This document shows positions 15,653 through 22,428 of a stretch of DNA of 23,425 bases, in pieces. Numbering within the stretch: position 1 is the first letter of the stretch; each line of letters starts with the position of its first letter. The DNA is taken from IMG/VR virus record IMGVR_UViG_3300021142_000183, positions 1 through 23,425 of that record, one strand, 5' to 3'. The notes beneath the pieces were generated by a model that saw only the letters and a program-made list of their open reading frames with translations, did no database searches and was not told the DNA's origin. A program made the translations under genes and the position numbers. Source of the DNA: a virus.

Positions 15653-16831
15653 ATGGATAAATTGGCGTATATGGGTCTTGAATCATATGAAAGTCGTTAC
15701 ACTTTACAATTGCAAGATTGGAACGAACGTGTGTTCCAACAACGCGGGATTAATTATGAACTCATTACCGGTAATGAGTTAACTACTGATAAGAAAATTG
15801 TAACAGGTAGTGTGCTTGATGCACACGGGCGCACCTATTATAGTATGACACAACACGCCAATCTTATTAAGATGATGAAAGAGGGCAAATTAACTAAAAA
15901 TTCGGTAATCTTTTATGAGGATATGTTTACACCCGGCATCGAAAGCTTACCGTATATCTTAGAACAGGTTCCTAAAAAGTTTCGCCCAAAGGTGTATGTT
16001 CGTTGTTTAGCACAATCTATTGATCCAGATGATTTTGTTAATCGTGAAGGAATGGCACATTGGATGCGTCACTACGAAAAAATGGTAGATGAGTTTGTAT
16101 CAGGAATTCTTGTCGCAAGTGAGGAAATGGTTGCAAATCTGCGTATTGCAGGAATGAAAGCACCTATCTATGTAACAGGATTACCGTTTGGTAAAGAAGA
16201 AGTTAAGAGCAGAGTACCTTTTGTCAAACCAATTACATCACGTGAGCAACGTGTAGGTTTTGCAGCAAGATGGGATGACGAAAAGCAACCAGAATTCTAT
16301 ATGCAATTGGCACAGAGATTTTACAAAACTCGACCAGATGTTGAATTTGCTATATTCTGTGGTCATCCTAAACTAAAGAGTAATAATAAGCAGCATGTCG
16401 AGTTTGCCGAATATTTGACAACCAGCGGAACTGCGAATTTTAAGATCTATACTGGTCTGAAAAAGAATGACTACTATGAATTGCTTGCTGATAGCACCGT
16501 TTTATTTAACTGTGCATTGCAAGACTGGGTAAGTAACACAGTAAGCGAAGCCGATACGTTTGGCACACTAACATTATATCCAGCATATCGCAGTTTTCCG
16601 GAAGTATTTGCTAATAATCCAAAGAATATGTATATTCCGTGGAGCGTAGAAGATGCCGCAGAAAGACTTGAAAAGATGTTTGTGAGTCCGGCATCATATA
16701 AAACAGGTGCAGTAAGTGATTGGCAGAATGGAACAATAGATCGCACACTAGACGTATTTGAAGGCAAAGGCGAAGAGTGGGCACGTAATGGTAATGATTA
16801 TAGAAAACATGTAGCAACAGCAAAGTTTTAA
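15653..16831 (+). CDS. GT-B glycosyltransferase
   Basis: 392 residues with the two-domain build of GT4-like glycosyltransferases. The linker to the C-terminal domain is followed by VGFAARWDDEKQPEFYMQLA near 200-219, the usual first strand and helix of the donor-binding half. Then come EFAIFCGHP, a loop with YTGLKKNDYYELLADSTVLFNC, and the donor-site segment WVSNTVSEADTFGTLTLYPAY near 287-307, with the conserved Glu followed by a Gly-containing turn and YRSFPEVF. It would transfer a sugar from a nucleotide sugar to an unknown acceptor. Phage enzymes of this type modify DNA bases (T4 AGT and BGT have the same fold), virion proteins or host surface sugars. A GalE-like epimerase at 19357 could supply the donor. 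The acceptor cannot be read from the sequence. Confidence 0.75.
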   Translation: MDKLAYMGLESYESRYTLQLQDWNERVFQQRGINYELITGNELTTDKKIVTGSVLDAHGRTYYSMTQHANLIKMMKEGKLTKNSVIFYEDMFTPGIESLPYILEQVPKKFRPKVYVRCLAQSIDPDDFVNREGMAHWMRHYEKMVDEFVSGILVASEEMVANLRIAGMKAPIYVTGLPFGKEEVKSRVPFVKPITSREQRVGFAARWDDEKQPEFYMQLAQRFYKTRPDVEFAIFCGHPKLKSNNKQHVEFAEYLTTSGTANFKIYTGLKKNDYYELLADSTVLFNCALQDWVSNTVSEADTFGTLTLYPAYRSFPEVFANNPKNMYIPWSVEDAAERLEKMFVSPASYKTGAVSDWQNGTIDRTLDVFEGKGEEWARNGNDYRKHVATAKF

Positions 16832-16832
16832 T

Positions 16833-17090
16833 ATGACTTGTAATATTTGTCATAAGGAATATAGTGCTTCATGTGATTATAAACAAGGTCGGTGTCCGGG
16901 ACACCAACCTTTAATTGACTTAGGAAAAATTATGAATCAACCAGATCCAAAATTACATCAACGAATTAGTTTCGTTAAGAGTGCATTACGCATTGTAGCA
17001 GGATGTAGTCTTGCAGCAGGTAACCTATTTTTTGCAGGCACAATGATTGTGGTTGCAGAAATGTTGGGTATTATCGAAGAATTAGTTTAA
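16833..17090 (+). CDS. Zinc-knuckle plus membrane-segment protein, with possible internal start
   Basis: 85 residues. The N-terminal 27 residues hold CNICHKEYSASCDYKQGRCPGH, a small zinc-binding knuckle. From M34 on, the protein is a separate segment with a charged start (NQPDPKLHQRISFVKSALR) and a hydrophobic helix (IVAGCSLAAGNLFFAGTMIVV) ending EMLGIIEELV. An in-frame ATG at 16932 preceded by TAGGA could give the 52-residue membrane part alone. Each half resembles a common stand-alone small phage protein, so this may be a fusion. The start follows the glycosyltransferase stop by one base. Confidence 0.6.
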   Translation: MTCNICHKEYSASCDYKQGRCPGHQPLIDLGKIMNQPDPKLHQRISFVKSALRIVAGCSLAAGNLFFAGTMIVVAEMLGIIEELV

Positions 17091-17100
17091 AGGAAACAAT

Positions 17101-17844
17101 ATGAAAAGAGACGGACATAACAATGTGGCATTCTTCATTGGCCCAGAAGTAGAGCATACACCTGCATACTCAAAGAAGACATTATTTGTGGTTGGTAAAC
17201 AAGATCTTGCTACAATTGTAAAACACGCAACGGAGCATAAGGTCGGGCATATCTTTATGGGTGCCAATCACTCGTTCGATGTCACTGATGCATCTACACC
17301 TTATTGGGATCGGACAATTATGGCATTGCTCGATAAAGGATATTGGGTAACATTAGACTATCAAGCACATCAACACATATCTGTGTTAAAATTACTAAAT
17401 GCAGGTATTTGGCAATCGCGAATTTTTGTCCCATTGTTAAGTGTTAGGATTCCGAGTGTTCAAATGTCGAGTCCTAACCTAACAGTTAAGATTGATGATG
17501 TAGATTTCGAAGCAACTAATCCGGGTGTATGGTGTATGCACTTCCGTGAAGTAACAGATAGCAACCGTTTCACCGATTGGAACGACTATGGCACAGATGT
17601 TGTTATTAAAGAAGACGTACTAGCACCTGTTGCTCATAGGACGACACCTGTAATCAATGATCAGGAAATCGGACTCGATCCGAATGCTGTATCTAAATTA
17701 AAGCCCGAAGATGAAGAAACGAAAATATCGCCGATCCCCTTTATTGCGGGGCCTGTTGATGCAGCTGAAGCGTATGCGGAAGGTGCTAAAACCGACCCGC
17801 TCTCAGCGAAGGAATCTACAAAGAAGGCAAAGGCCAAGAAATGA
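17101..17844 (+). CDS. Conserved-looking unknown protein coupled to the QueD-like gene
   Basis: 247 residues. The first ~180 form an ordered domain with alternating strands and helices (VAFFIGPEVEHTP, TLFVVGKQDL, GHIFMGANHSFD, GYWVTLDYQAHQ, RIFVPLLSVRIPS, LTVKIDDVDF, NPGVWCMHF). The remainder is a low-complexity Lys/Ala/Pro/Glu tail ending KKAKAKK. The strand-helix pattern is compatible with a barrel or Rossmann-like fold, but I see no known catalytic motif. AGGAAA precedes the ATG. The stop overlaps the QueD-like start as ATGA, so it may act in the same pathway. Function unknown. Confidence 0.6.
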   Translation: MKRDGHNNVAFFIGPEVEHTPAYSKKTLFVVGKQDLATIVKHATEHKVGHIFMGANHSFDVTDASTPYWDRTIMALLDKGYWVTLDYQAHQHISVLKLLNAGIWQSRIFVPLLSVRIPSVQMSSPNLTVKIDDVDFEATNPGVWCMHFREVTDSNRFTDWNDYGTDVVIKEDVLAPVAHRTTPVINDQEIGLDPNAVSKLKPEDEETKISPIPFIAGPVDAAEAYAEGAKTDPLSAKESTKKAKAKK

Positions 17845-18215
17845 TTAAAAGATGGATATGGGTTAAATTCTGTAAAGAAGGTATTCATAGATACCCGGCT
17901 GCATTAACTGACCCAATGCTTGCAACAGGTAGCAATGATGATGTTAGTTTTCTAGGATATCCACATCGTCATATTTTTCATTTTAAAGTTTCTATCGAAG
18001 TCGAACATTCAGATAGGGCTATAGAATTTATACAATTCAAACGATGGCTAGAACAACTATACAATGGAACACTTCACCTCAATTTCAAATCATGTGAAAT
18101 GTTAAGTGAAGATCTATATACTGAAATTATTTCTAAATATCCTGATCGCAGTGTAACTATAGAAATCAGTGAGGATAACGAAAACGGTGCCTATATAGAA
18201 TTCATCAAAGAATAA
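17841..18215 (+). CDS. QueD-like T-fold protein lacking the catalytic cysteine
   Basis: 124 residues, the usual length for QueD (6-carboxytetrahydropterin synthase). Family features present are KEGIHRYPAA with H16 (compare FEAAHRL), PHRHIFHFKV with H42 and H44 in the HxH zinc site, AIEFIQFKRWL (compare the IIDFAELK strand-helix), and SCEMLSEDLYTEI followed by a strand with Glu in ISEDNENGA, matching the catalytic-Glu position. The Cys that precedes the HxH in QueD (KCGRLHGH) is replaced by FLGYPHRH, so ordinary QueD chemistry is doubtful. It may be a diverged relative acting on a 7-deazaguanine intermediate, fitting DpdA and QueE nearby. Its last 25 bases overlap the antisense HEG2. Confidence 0.55.
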   Translation: MIKRWIWVKFCKEGIHRYPAALTDPMLATGSNDDVSFLGYPHRHIFHFKVSIEVEHSDRAIEFIQFKRWLEQLYNGTLHLNFKSCEMLSEDLYTEIISKYPDRSVTIEISEDNENGAYIEFIKE

Positions 18216-18790
18216 AGTTCTTCGAATGTAATAGAACATGTATTATATTTTCGTCTATTTGTAGATCTTTCTATTAAATGTAAATTTTTATAACTACCTA
18301 TAAATTCGGCAGGAATATTATCTTTAAATCCTTGCTGTTTACTATATTTGTGATCTAATTCGTAATCTTTGCCTCGTTCTAATCCTAATGGATTAATTAT
18401 AGATTGATTATAAATCCAATTTGTTCTTGTAATTCTATCAACATCATCTTCGTATAATTTCCATGCTGACTTGTTGATAGGATCTATAGCAGAACCATTT
18501 ATTATTTTATTTTTAGATATATTTTCGCCTTTAATTTTACGCCATTCGGGGTCTTGATGTAATTTATGCAATTTAGCATTACCTTTATCACTCATATTTT
18601 TCATATGCTTTTGTCTATCTATTTTGGACATATTCTGTTGACGAGATTCTTCAGCCTTTTTAATAAAACCAGGGCATTGTGTAATCTTCTCAACACATCG
18701 ATATTTCTTAGAATTAAAACTTATATAGGTTGCTTGACTTTCGCATAGAAAACATTTATAATTATTTGAAGGATTTAGTAGTTTGGGCAT
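18191..18790 (-). CDS. Homing endonuclease, HNH-like, zinc-knuckle N-terminus (HEG2)
   Basis: 199 residues on the minus strand. A short zinc knuckle (C13, C16, C32, C39) is followed by a basic helical region. The nuclease domain then shows YELDHKYSKQQGF (D146, H147) and the same tail as HEG1: FIGSYKNLHLIERSTNRRKYNTCS. HEG1 and HEG2 thus share the nuclease part but differ in DNA-recognition part. It overlaps the QueD-like 3' end by 25 bases, tail to tail. Its start is preceded by AGAGAGAT and a GATAAATA late box. High AT content, as in the other antisense genes. Confidence 0.8.
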   Translation of the reverse strand: MPKLLNPSNNYKCFLCESQATYISFNSKKYRCVEKITQCPGFIKKAEESRQQNMSKIDRQKHMKNMSDKGNAKLHKLHQDPEWRKIKGENISKNKIINGSAIDPINKSAWKLYEDDVDRITRTNWIYNQSIINPLGLERGKDYELDHKYSKQQGFKDNIPAEFIGSYKNLHLIERSTNRRKYNTCSITFEELYSLMNSI

Positions 18791-18818
18791 TGTGATTATC
18801 TCTCTGTTATCGTATATT
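18790..18818 (+). promoter_or_regulatory. Sigma70-like promoter TTGTGA-17-TATATT
   Basis: The -35 at 18790-18795 starts at the first base of the HEG2 start codon, and the -10 is at 18813-18818 with a 17-base spacer. It reads rightward to the gene at 18835. The leader would be only about ten bases without a Shine-Dalgarno. Confidence 0.5.
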
Positions 18819-18822
18819 TATC
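18815..18822 (-). promoter_or_regulatory. Leftward late box GATAAATA for HEG2
   Basis: On the minus strand this is GATAAATA, one mismatch from the T4 late consensus. It lies 24 bases before the HEG2 ATG and overlaps the rightward -10 (18813-18818) by four bases. Confidence 0.6.
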
Positions 18823-18834
18823 ATTTTTGAACAA

Positions 18835-19089
18835 ATGTGGCCATTTATTACAAACAAGAAACAGGTGGAGATGATTGGTTATGATGGACCTGTCTTTGAT
18901 AGTAAATTTAAGATAGTAATTAAACGATCATATCACCCTGGTTGGGTACAAATGCTCGAATGGGTAAATTCAAACAGTAACGGATTGGTAGCAGTGAAAT
19001 TTAACAATGGATATGGATCAGAAGCTATCTACATAGGGTTTGTAGATCCCGATGATGCACTATTCTTTAAAATAAAGTATTCAACATGA
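18835..19089 (+). CDS. Small unknown phage protein
   Basis: 84 residues, with an aromatic and beta-rich composition (WPFI, YHPGWVQMLEWV, GLVAVKFNNGYGSEAIYIGFV) and no recognised motif. No ribosome binding site is seen before the ATG, while the promoter at 18790 would give a very short leader. It overlaps the next start as ATGA. Confidence 0.6.
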   Translation: MWPFITNKKQVEMIGYDGPVFDSKFKIVIKRSYHPGWVQMLEWVNSNSNGLVAVKFNNGYGSEAIYIGFVDPDDALFFKIKYST

Positions 19090-19373
19090 GCAGTTTTAAC
19101 GCTTGCGGTGAACCGGGTTTTGGTATTATAGCTCAAACGGTGGGCTCTGTCTTACCGGGCTCGGTGTTGACTTCTGGAGTAAACGGGACATCGTGGTCAC
19201 CTGTATTTACAGAATTCGATCATCAAAAACTTCTTAAACGCATAGAAGCAATAGAAGCACGGTTAGCAATTATCGAGCCCAATCAAGCATTACAGGATAA
19301 GTACCCTGCATTACAAGAGGCATACGAAGCATATAAAATTATCGAAAGGTTAGTAAATGACAAAAAAGCATAA
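19086..19373 (+). CDS. Small phage protein with C-terminal coiled coil
   Basis: 95 residues. The first ~40 are Gly/Ser/Val-rich and poorly ordered. From about 45 on it is a charged helix with regular hydrophobic spacing (LLKRIEAIEARLAII, ALQEAYEAYKIIERLV), likely a short coiled coil. Similar small proteins with the PxLQEAYEAYKxIE ending occur in many T4-like phages. Coupled by overlap on both sides. Role unknown. Confidence 0.65.
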   Translation: MSSFNACGEPGFGIIAQTVGSVLPGSVLTSGVNGTSWSPVFTEFDHQKLLKRIEAIEARLAIIEPNQALQDKYPALQEAYEAYKIIERLVNDKKA

Positions 19374-20331
19374 AATTTTAATTACTGGTGGTAGTGGGTT
19401 TGTTGGTACGCAGGTAGCACATAAACTGCACCAGCAAGGGCACCAAGTAACAATTGTTGATCGCAAGATCAAGAATTGGAATACACCAGCAATTATATTT
19501 GAAGAGGACTATCTTACTTTCCTTCAATCAAATGTTTTTCACTATGATACAATCGTACACTTAGCCGCCGAGCATCTAGTAGAACAAAGCGTAACAGAAC
19601 CGGAGAAGTATTACGCAAATAATGTGGTAAAAATGAAGGGTATGCTCGATATTATGGTCGCTAATGGCATGAAGAACATTGTCTTTAGTTCTAGCGGAAA
19701 TACCTATGGTCGTCAGGGACAAGATGGCCCACTCAAAGAGGCAGGGTTATACTATGATCCAGAGAATCCGTATGCATCAACTAAGGTAGTTGGCGAATTA
19801 ATGATTAAGGATTATGCTAGGGCATACGGCCTGAAGTATGTAAATTTTAGATACTTCAACGCCGCAGGCGCTGATCCAGAAAGTCGTTTTGGATATGTAC
19901 AACGTCCTGCTACGCACGTTATTCCTATCTTGTGTAATAAGATTTTGAATGGAGAATCATTCCCATTATTTGGTAATGACTATCCTACCAAGGATGGTAC
20001 TTGTGTACGTGATTATGTTCACGTTGCAGATTTAGCTGATGCTCATGCTAAGGCAATAGATTTCTTTGATGCCGGCAAAGGCAACGAGGCATTTAATCTA
20101 GGTGGTGGTAGTGAGGGAGTTAGCGTAAAAGAACTAGTTCATTTCGCAGGAGAAGTCGTTGGTGTTGAACCAGTAATCGAATACATGCCCAGGCGAATGG
20201 GAGATCCCGCAGAATTAGTAGCAGATATCTCTAAGGCTAAAGAGCTATTAGGATGGGAACCACAATATAATGTCAAGGATGCGATTAAGCATGCCTGGAC
20301 CTGGGAGCAAAAATTTGAAGCAAGTAAATGA
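19357..20331 (+). CDS. galE: NAD-dependent nucleotide-sugar epimerase (GalE-like)
   Basis: 324 residues, a typical extended short-chain dehydrogenase. It has the NAD-binding GGSGFVG at 11-17, HLAAEH near 68-73, the catalytic SSSGNTYG near 111-118, YASTK with Y139 and K143, NFRYFNAAGADP in the substrate region, and DGTCVRDYVHVADLADAH. These last two segments are characteristic of UDP-glucose 4-epimerases, although the C-terminal choice of sugar cannot be read. It would interconvert UDP-hexoses in the cytoplasm, possibly feeding the glycosyltransferase at 15653. The start overlaps the preceding gene by 17 bases. Slight uncertainty between GalE and another UDP-sugar epimerase or dehydratase. Confidence 0.88.
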   Translation: MTKKHKILITGGSGFVGTQVAHKLHQQGHQVTIVDRKIKNWNTPAIIFEEDYLTFLQSNVFHYDTIVHLAAEHLVEQSVTEPEKYYANNVVKMKGMLDIMVANGMKNIVFSSSGNTYGRQGQDGPLKEAGLYYDPENPYASTKVVGELMIKDYARAYGLKYVNFRYFNAAGADPESRFGYVQRPATHVIPILCNKILNGESFPLFGNDYPTKDGTCVRDYVHVADLADAHAKAIDFFDAGKGNEAFNLGGGSEGVSVKELVHFAGEVVGVEPVIEYMPRRMGDPAELVADISKAKELLGWEPQYNVKDAIKHAWTWEQKFEASK

Positions 20332-20614
20332 TCATCAAGAAGAATGTCTTAACATTCTTCAGGAAGAATGCGCTGAAGTAATTCAAGCCGCATCTAAGAT
20401 TAAGAGATTTGGTGTTGTTGGTAAGAATCCTGCTTCTACCACGACTAATCTCGAAAATTTAGAAATGGAGTTGGGTGATGTATTAGCATTAGTTGATCTG
20501 GTTACAAATGCCGGACTAGGTGTTACCGCAGAAGGCATAGAAAAAGCCCGTGTTAATAAGATGGTAAGGCTGTCTAAATATATGCATACGTGGGGCGATT
20601 CATCCGGGGTTTAA
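20315..20614 (+). CDS. mazG: MazG-like NTP pyrophosphohydrolase
   Basis: 99 residues using a TTG start at 20315, set by GGGAG at 20303-20307. A longer frame from 20270 would overlap the epimerase without a ribosome binding site; a GTG at 20324 is also possible. The all-alpha MazG core is visible: EECAEVIQAASKIKRFG with the EExxE metal site and ELGDVLALVDL with the ExxD second site. Such phage proteins remove (d)NTPs or ppGpp-like nucleotides to keep host metabolism open, or clean up modified nucleotides. It overlaps the epimerase 3' end by 17 bases, so the two are coupled. Confidence 0.75.
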   Translation: MKQVNDHQEECLNILQEECAEVIQAASKIKRFGVVGKNPASTTTNLENLEMELGDVLALVDLVTNAGLGVTAEGIEKARVNKMVRLSKYMHTWGDSSGV

Positions 20615-20615
20615 T

Positions 20616-21185
20616 GTGTTTAAGAAATGGTTTTCTAAAAAGGGTAAAATTAAAATGCCTACTACAGTAACAGTGCCTGCTTCTTTTCCTACAAATGGAC
20701 CCGTAGGTGCCACAGGAAATATCACTATATCAGCAGGAACAAATGTGCCTGTATATACAATGAACAGCAGTATGATCACAGGATCAACTATGGCTGCAGG
20801 CAGCAACTATAATACAATAACATCATCTCCCTATCAGGGATCTACCAGTTTTACAATTGGCACCAATTTACATAATTCTACTTCGGTAGTTACATTTTAT
20901 AACCAGTCTAACACAGAAATTGTTCGTCTCAATTGAGATGGTACAATAACGTGGGGTAATGGTATCGAAGTAAACGAAGCAGCAGCAGCCTTTGCTAGAT
21001 CTATATCGCTGGGCGCAGAAATGCAAGCTGGTATTACTCATGGTGTGAAGCTTAGAATGAGAGACAGTGTATTTGCTGATCTAATAGAGATTGCCAAGGA
21101 AAAAGGATCCCTAACAGCAGATGACTTGACTTATTTGTTGGAAGCTAGTAAAATAGTGGAAAAGCTAAAAGGTGGACGCGAATGA
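20616..21185 (+). pseudogene. Phage protein gene interrupted by one in-frame TGA (readthrough or decay)
   Basis: The frame starts at GTG 20616, or at ATG 20655, and gives 106 residues to the TGA at 20934-20936. It then continues open in the same frame for 82 more codons to a TGA at 21183-21185. The sequence across the stop reads EIVRLN-stop-DGTITWGNGIEVNEAAAAFARSISLG, where related phage proteins have one ordinary residue at the stop position (LNxDGxITW). The second part (MRDSVFADLIEIA, GSLTADDLTYLLEASKIVEKL) has the same even coding quality as the first, and its end is ATGA-coupled to the next gene. No start codon with a ribosome binding site follows the stop. The first part is low-charge and Thr/Ser-rich and looks virion-associated. 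TGA is a normal stop elsewhere here, so this is either a fresh nonsense change or programmed readthrough giving short and long forms. Confidence 0.75.
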
Positions 21186-21541
21186 CCAAATGGTATACAG
21201 GTATTACTGAACAAGAATTTACAGATGCAGTCAATGATGCTGTAATTGATGCACTTAAAAATGGGGTAAATGCTCATACAGCAGATTATGAAGATTATGT
21301 CCGAGCACACTTGAAATTTTGGGCAGAATCGGGAATCCCGGCACCAGAGAGTGAGATTAAATCACTACAAGCATGGCTCTACTATAGTAGTGGACATACC
21401 ATGGAAGAAATGCAAGATACACTTCGGGCACGTTTATCCTTATTAATGGATGCTGCCGTTGCGGTATACGAAGAAGGGCCGGAAGCAGAGGACCGAATCG
21501 GCATATATGATAATCGTCCTGATATAGAAAGAGGTAGATAA
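21182..21541 (+). CDS. Unknown phage protein, helical, acidic
   Basis: 119 residues that overlap the previous frame as ATGA and the QueE start as TAATG. The sequence is helical and acidic, with TEQEFTDAVNDAVIDALKNG near the N-terminus and MEEMQDTLRARLSLLMDAAVAVYE in the second half. No motif is recognised. Its position between a virion-like protein and QueE gives no clear role. Confidence 0.6.
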   Translation: MTKWYTGITEQEFTDAVNDAVIDALKNGVNAHTADYEDYVRAHLKFWAESGIPAPESEIKSLQAWLYYSSGHTMEEMQDTLRARLSLLMDAAVAVYEEGPEAEDRIGIYDNRPDIERGR

Positions 21542-22428
21542 TGTTCGGAACTAATACAATAACAGGAAAAAAGTTTTTCGATAATGCACCCAAAGACAGC
21601 CTGTATGTTACAAGCATGTTTTTCACACTTCAGGGGGAGGGTCCATATGCCGGAATGCCCGCACTCTTCATCCGCTTGACAAAGTGTAATCTAACCTGCA
21701 ACTTCTGCGATACATTCTTCGATGATGGCGAATGGATGACATATAATGAAATCTTTGCAAAAGCATATCATACCATTTGCGATTATTGGAATAATAAAGG
21801 GCAACCTGTACCATTGTGGGCATTGCCTATTTCAGTTATGTCTGATAAACAATATGACTTTCCAAATATTGTATTGGTAATGACAGGTGGTGAACCACTG
21901 TTACAAGAAAACATAGGGCCATTTTTGGATAGAGCAAGTCACATATTTGGTAAGACACAAATTGAAAGCAATGGTATTCCTGATACAGTTGTACCAGAAT
22001 GTACTATGCTTGTATGTAGTCCTAAGTGTGCAGAGAAGGAAGGTAAACCAACAAAATATCTGAAGCCGAGCAAGACTATTTTAGAACGTGCTGATTGTTT
22101 GAAATTTGTTATGTCTGCTGATCCAGAAAGCCCATACCATACTATCCCTGATTGGGCAATTGAATGGTCAGAAACAAAGGGCGATGTATATTGCAGCCCA
22201 ATGAATATATACAATACCTTTCCGCAGAAGATTAAATTACTCCGTGCAGAGAAGGGTGAGATTACAATGGCAGAACGTAGCACGGTAGACGAGACCATAG
22301 ATTTTTGGGAGCCAGGGCTGCTCAATCTAGCAGAGAATGAAGCAAATCACAAATATACAGCACGATATTGTATGGATCACGGATTTAGATTAAATCTGCA
22401 GATGCATCTTTACGCCGGCCTTGCATAG
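21541..22428 (+). CDS. queE: 7-carboxy-7-deazaguanine synthase QueE (radical SAM)
   Basis: 295 residues. The radical-SAM cluster motif CNLTCNFC (C49, C53, C56, CxxxCxxC) follows the family opening FTLQGEGPYAGMPALFIRL. GGEPLLQ at 116-122 is the usual second motif that contacts SAM, followed by the QueE-type CSPKCAEKEG region. QueE converts 6-carboxytetrahydropterin into 7-carboxy-7-deazaguanine, the step that builds the 7-deazapurine ring. In phages it supplies precursors for DpdA. It is longer than many bacterial QueE (about 220), with an insertion between the cluster motif and GGEP (residues 60-110). Start by TAATG overlap with the preceding gene. Its last 44 bases overlap the antisense HEG3. 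Confidence 0.92.
   Translation: MFGTNTITGKKFFDNAPKDSLYVTSMFFTLQGEGPYAGMPALFIRLTKCNLTCNFCDTFFDDGEWMTYNEIFAKAYHTICDYWNNKGQPVPLWALPISVMSDKQYDFPNIVLVMTGGEPLLQENIGPFLDRASHIFGKTQIESNGIPDTVVPECTMLVCSPKCAEKEGKPTKYLKPSKTILERADCLKFVMSADPESPYHTIPDWAIEWSETKGDVYCSPMNIYNTFPQKIKLLRAEKGEITMAERSTVDETIDFWEPGLLNLAENEANHKYTARYCMDHGFRLNLQMHLYAGLA

Noticed and set aside
20270-20314. Longer MazG-like start at 20270
   Set aside because: It lies inside the epimerase frame, has no ribosome binding site and adds nothing to the conserved fold. The TTG at 20315 has GGGAG at the right distance.
20931-20936. Genome-wide TGA recoding as explanation for the interrupted gene
   Set aside because: Polymerase, MazG-neighbour and several other genes end at TGA with the next gene overlapping, so TGA works as a stop here.
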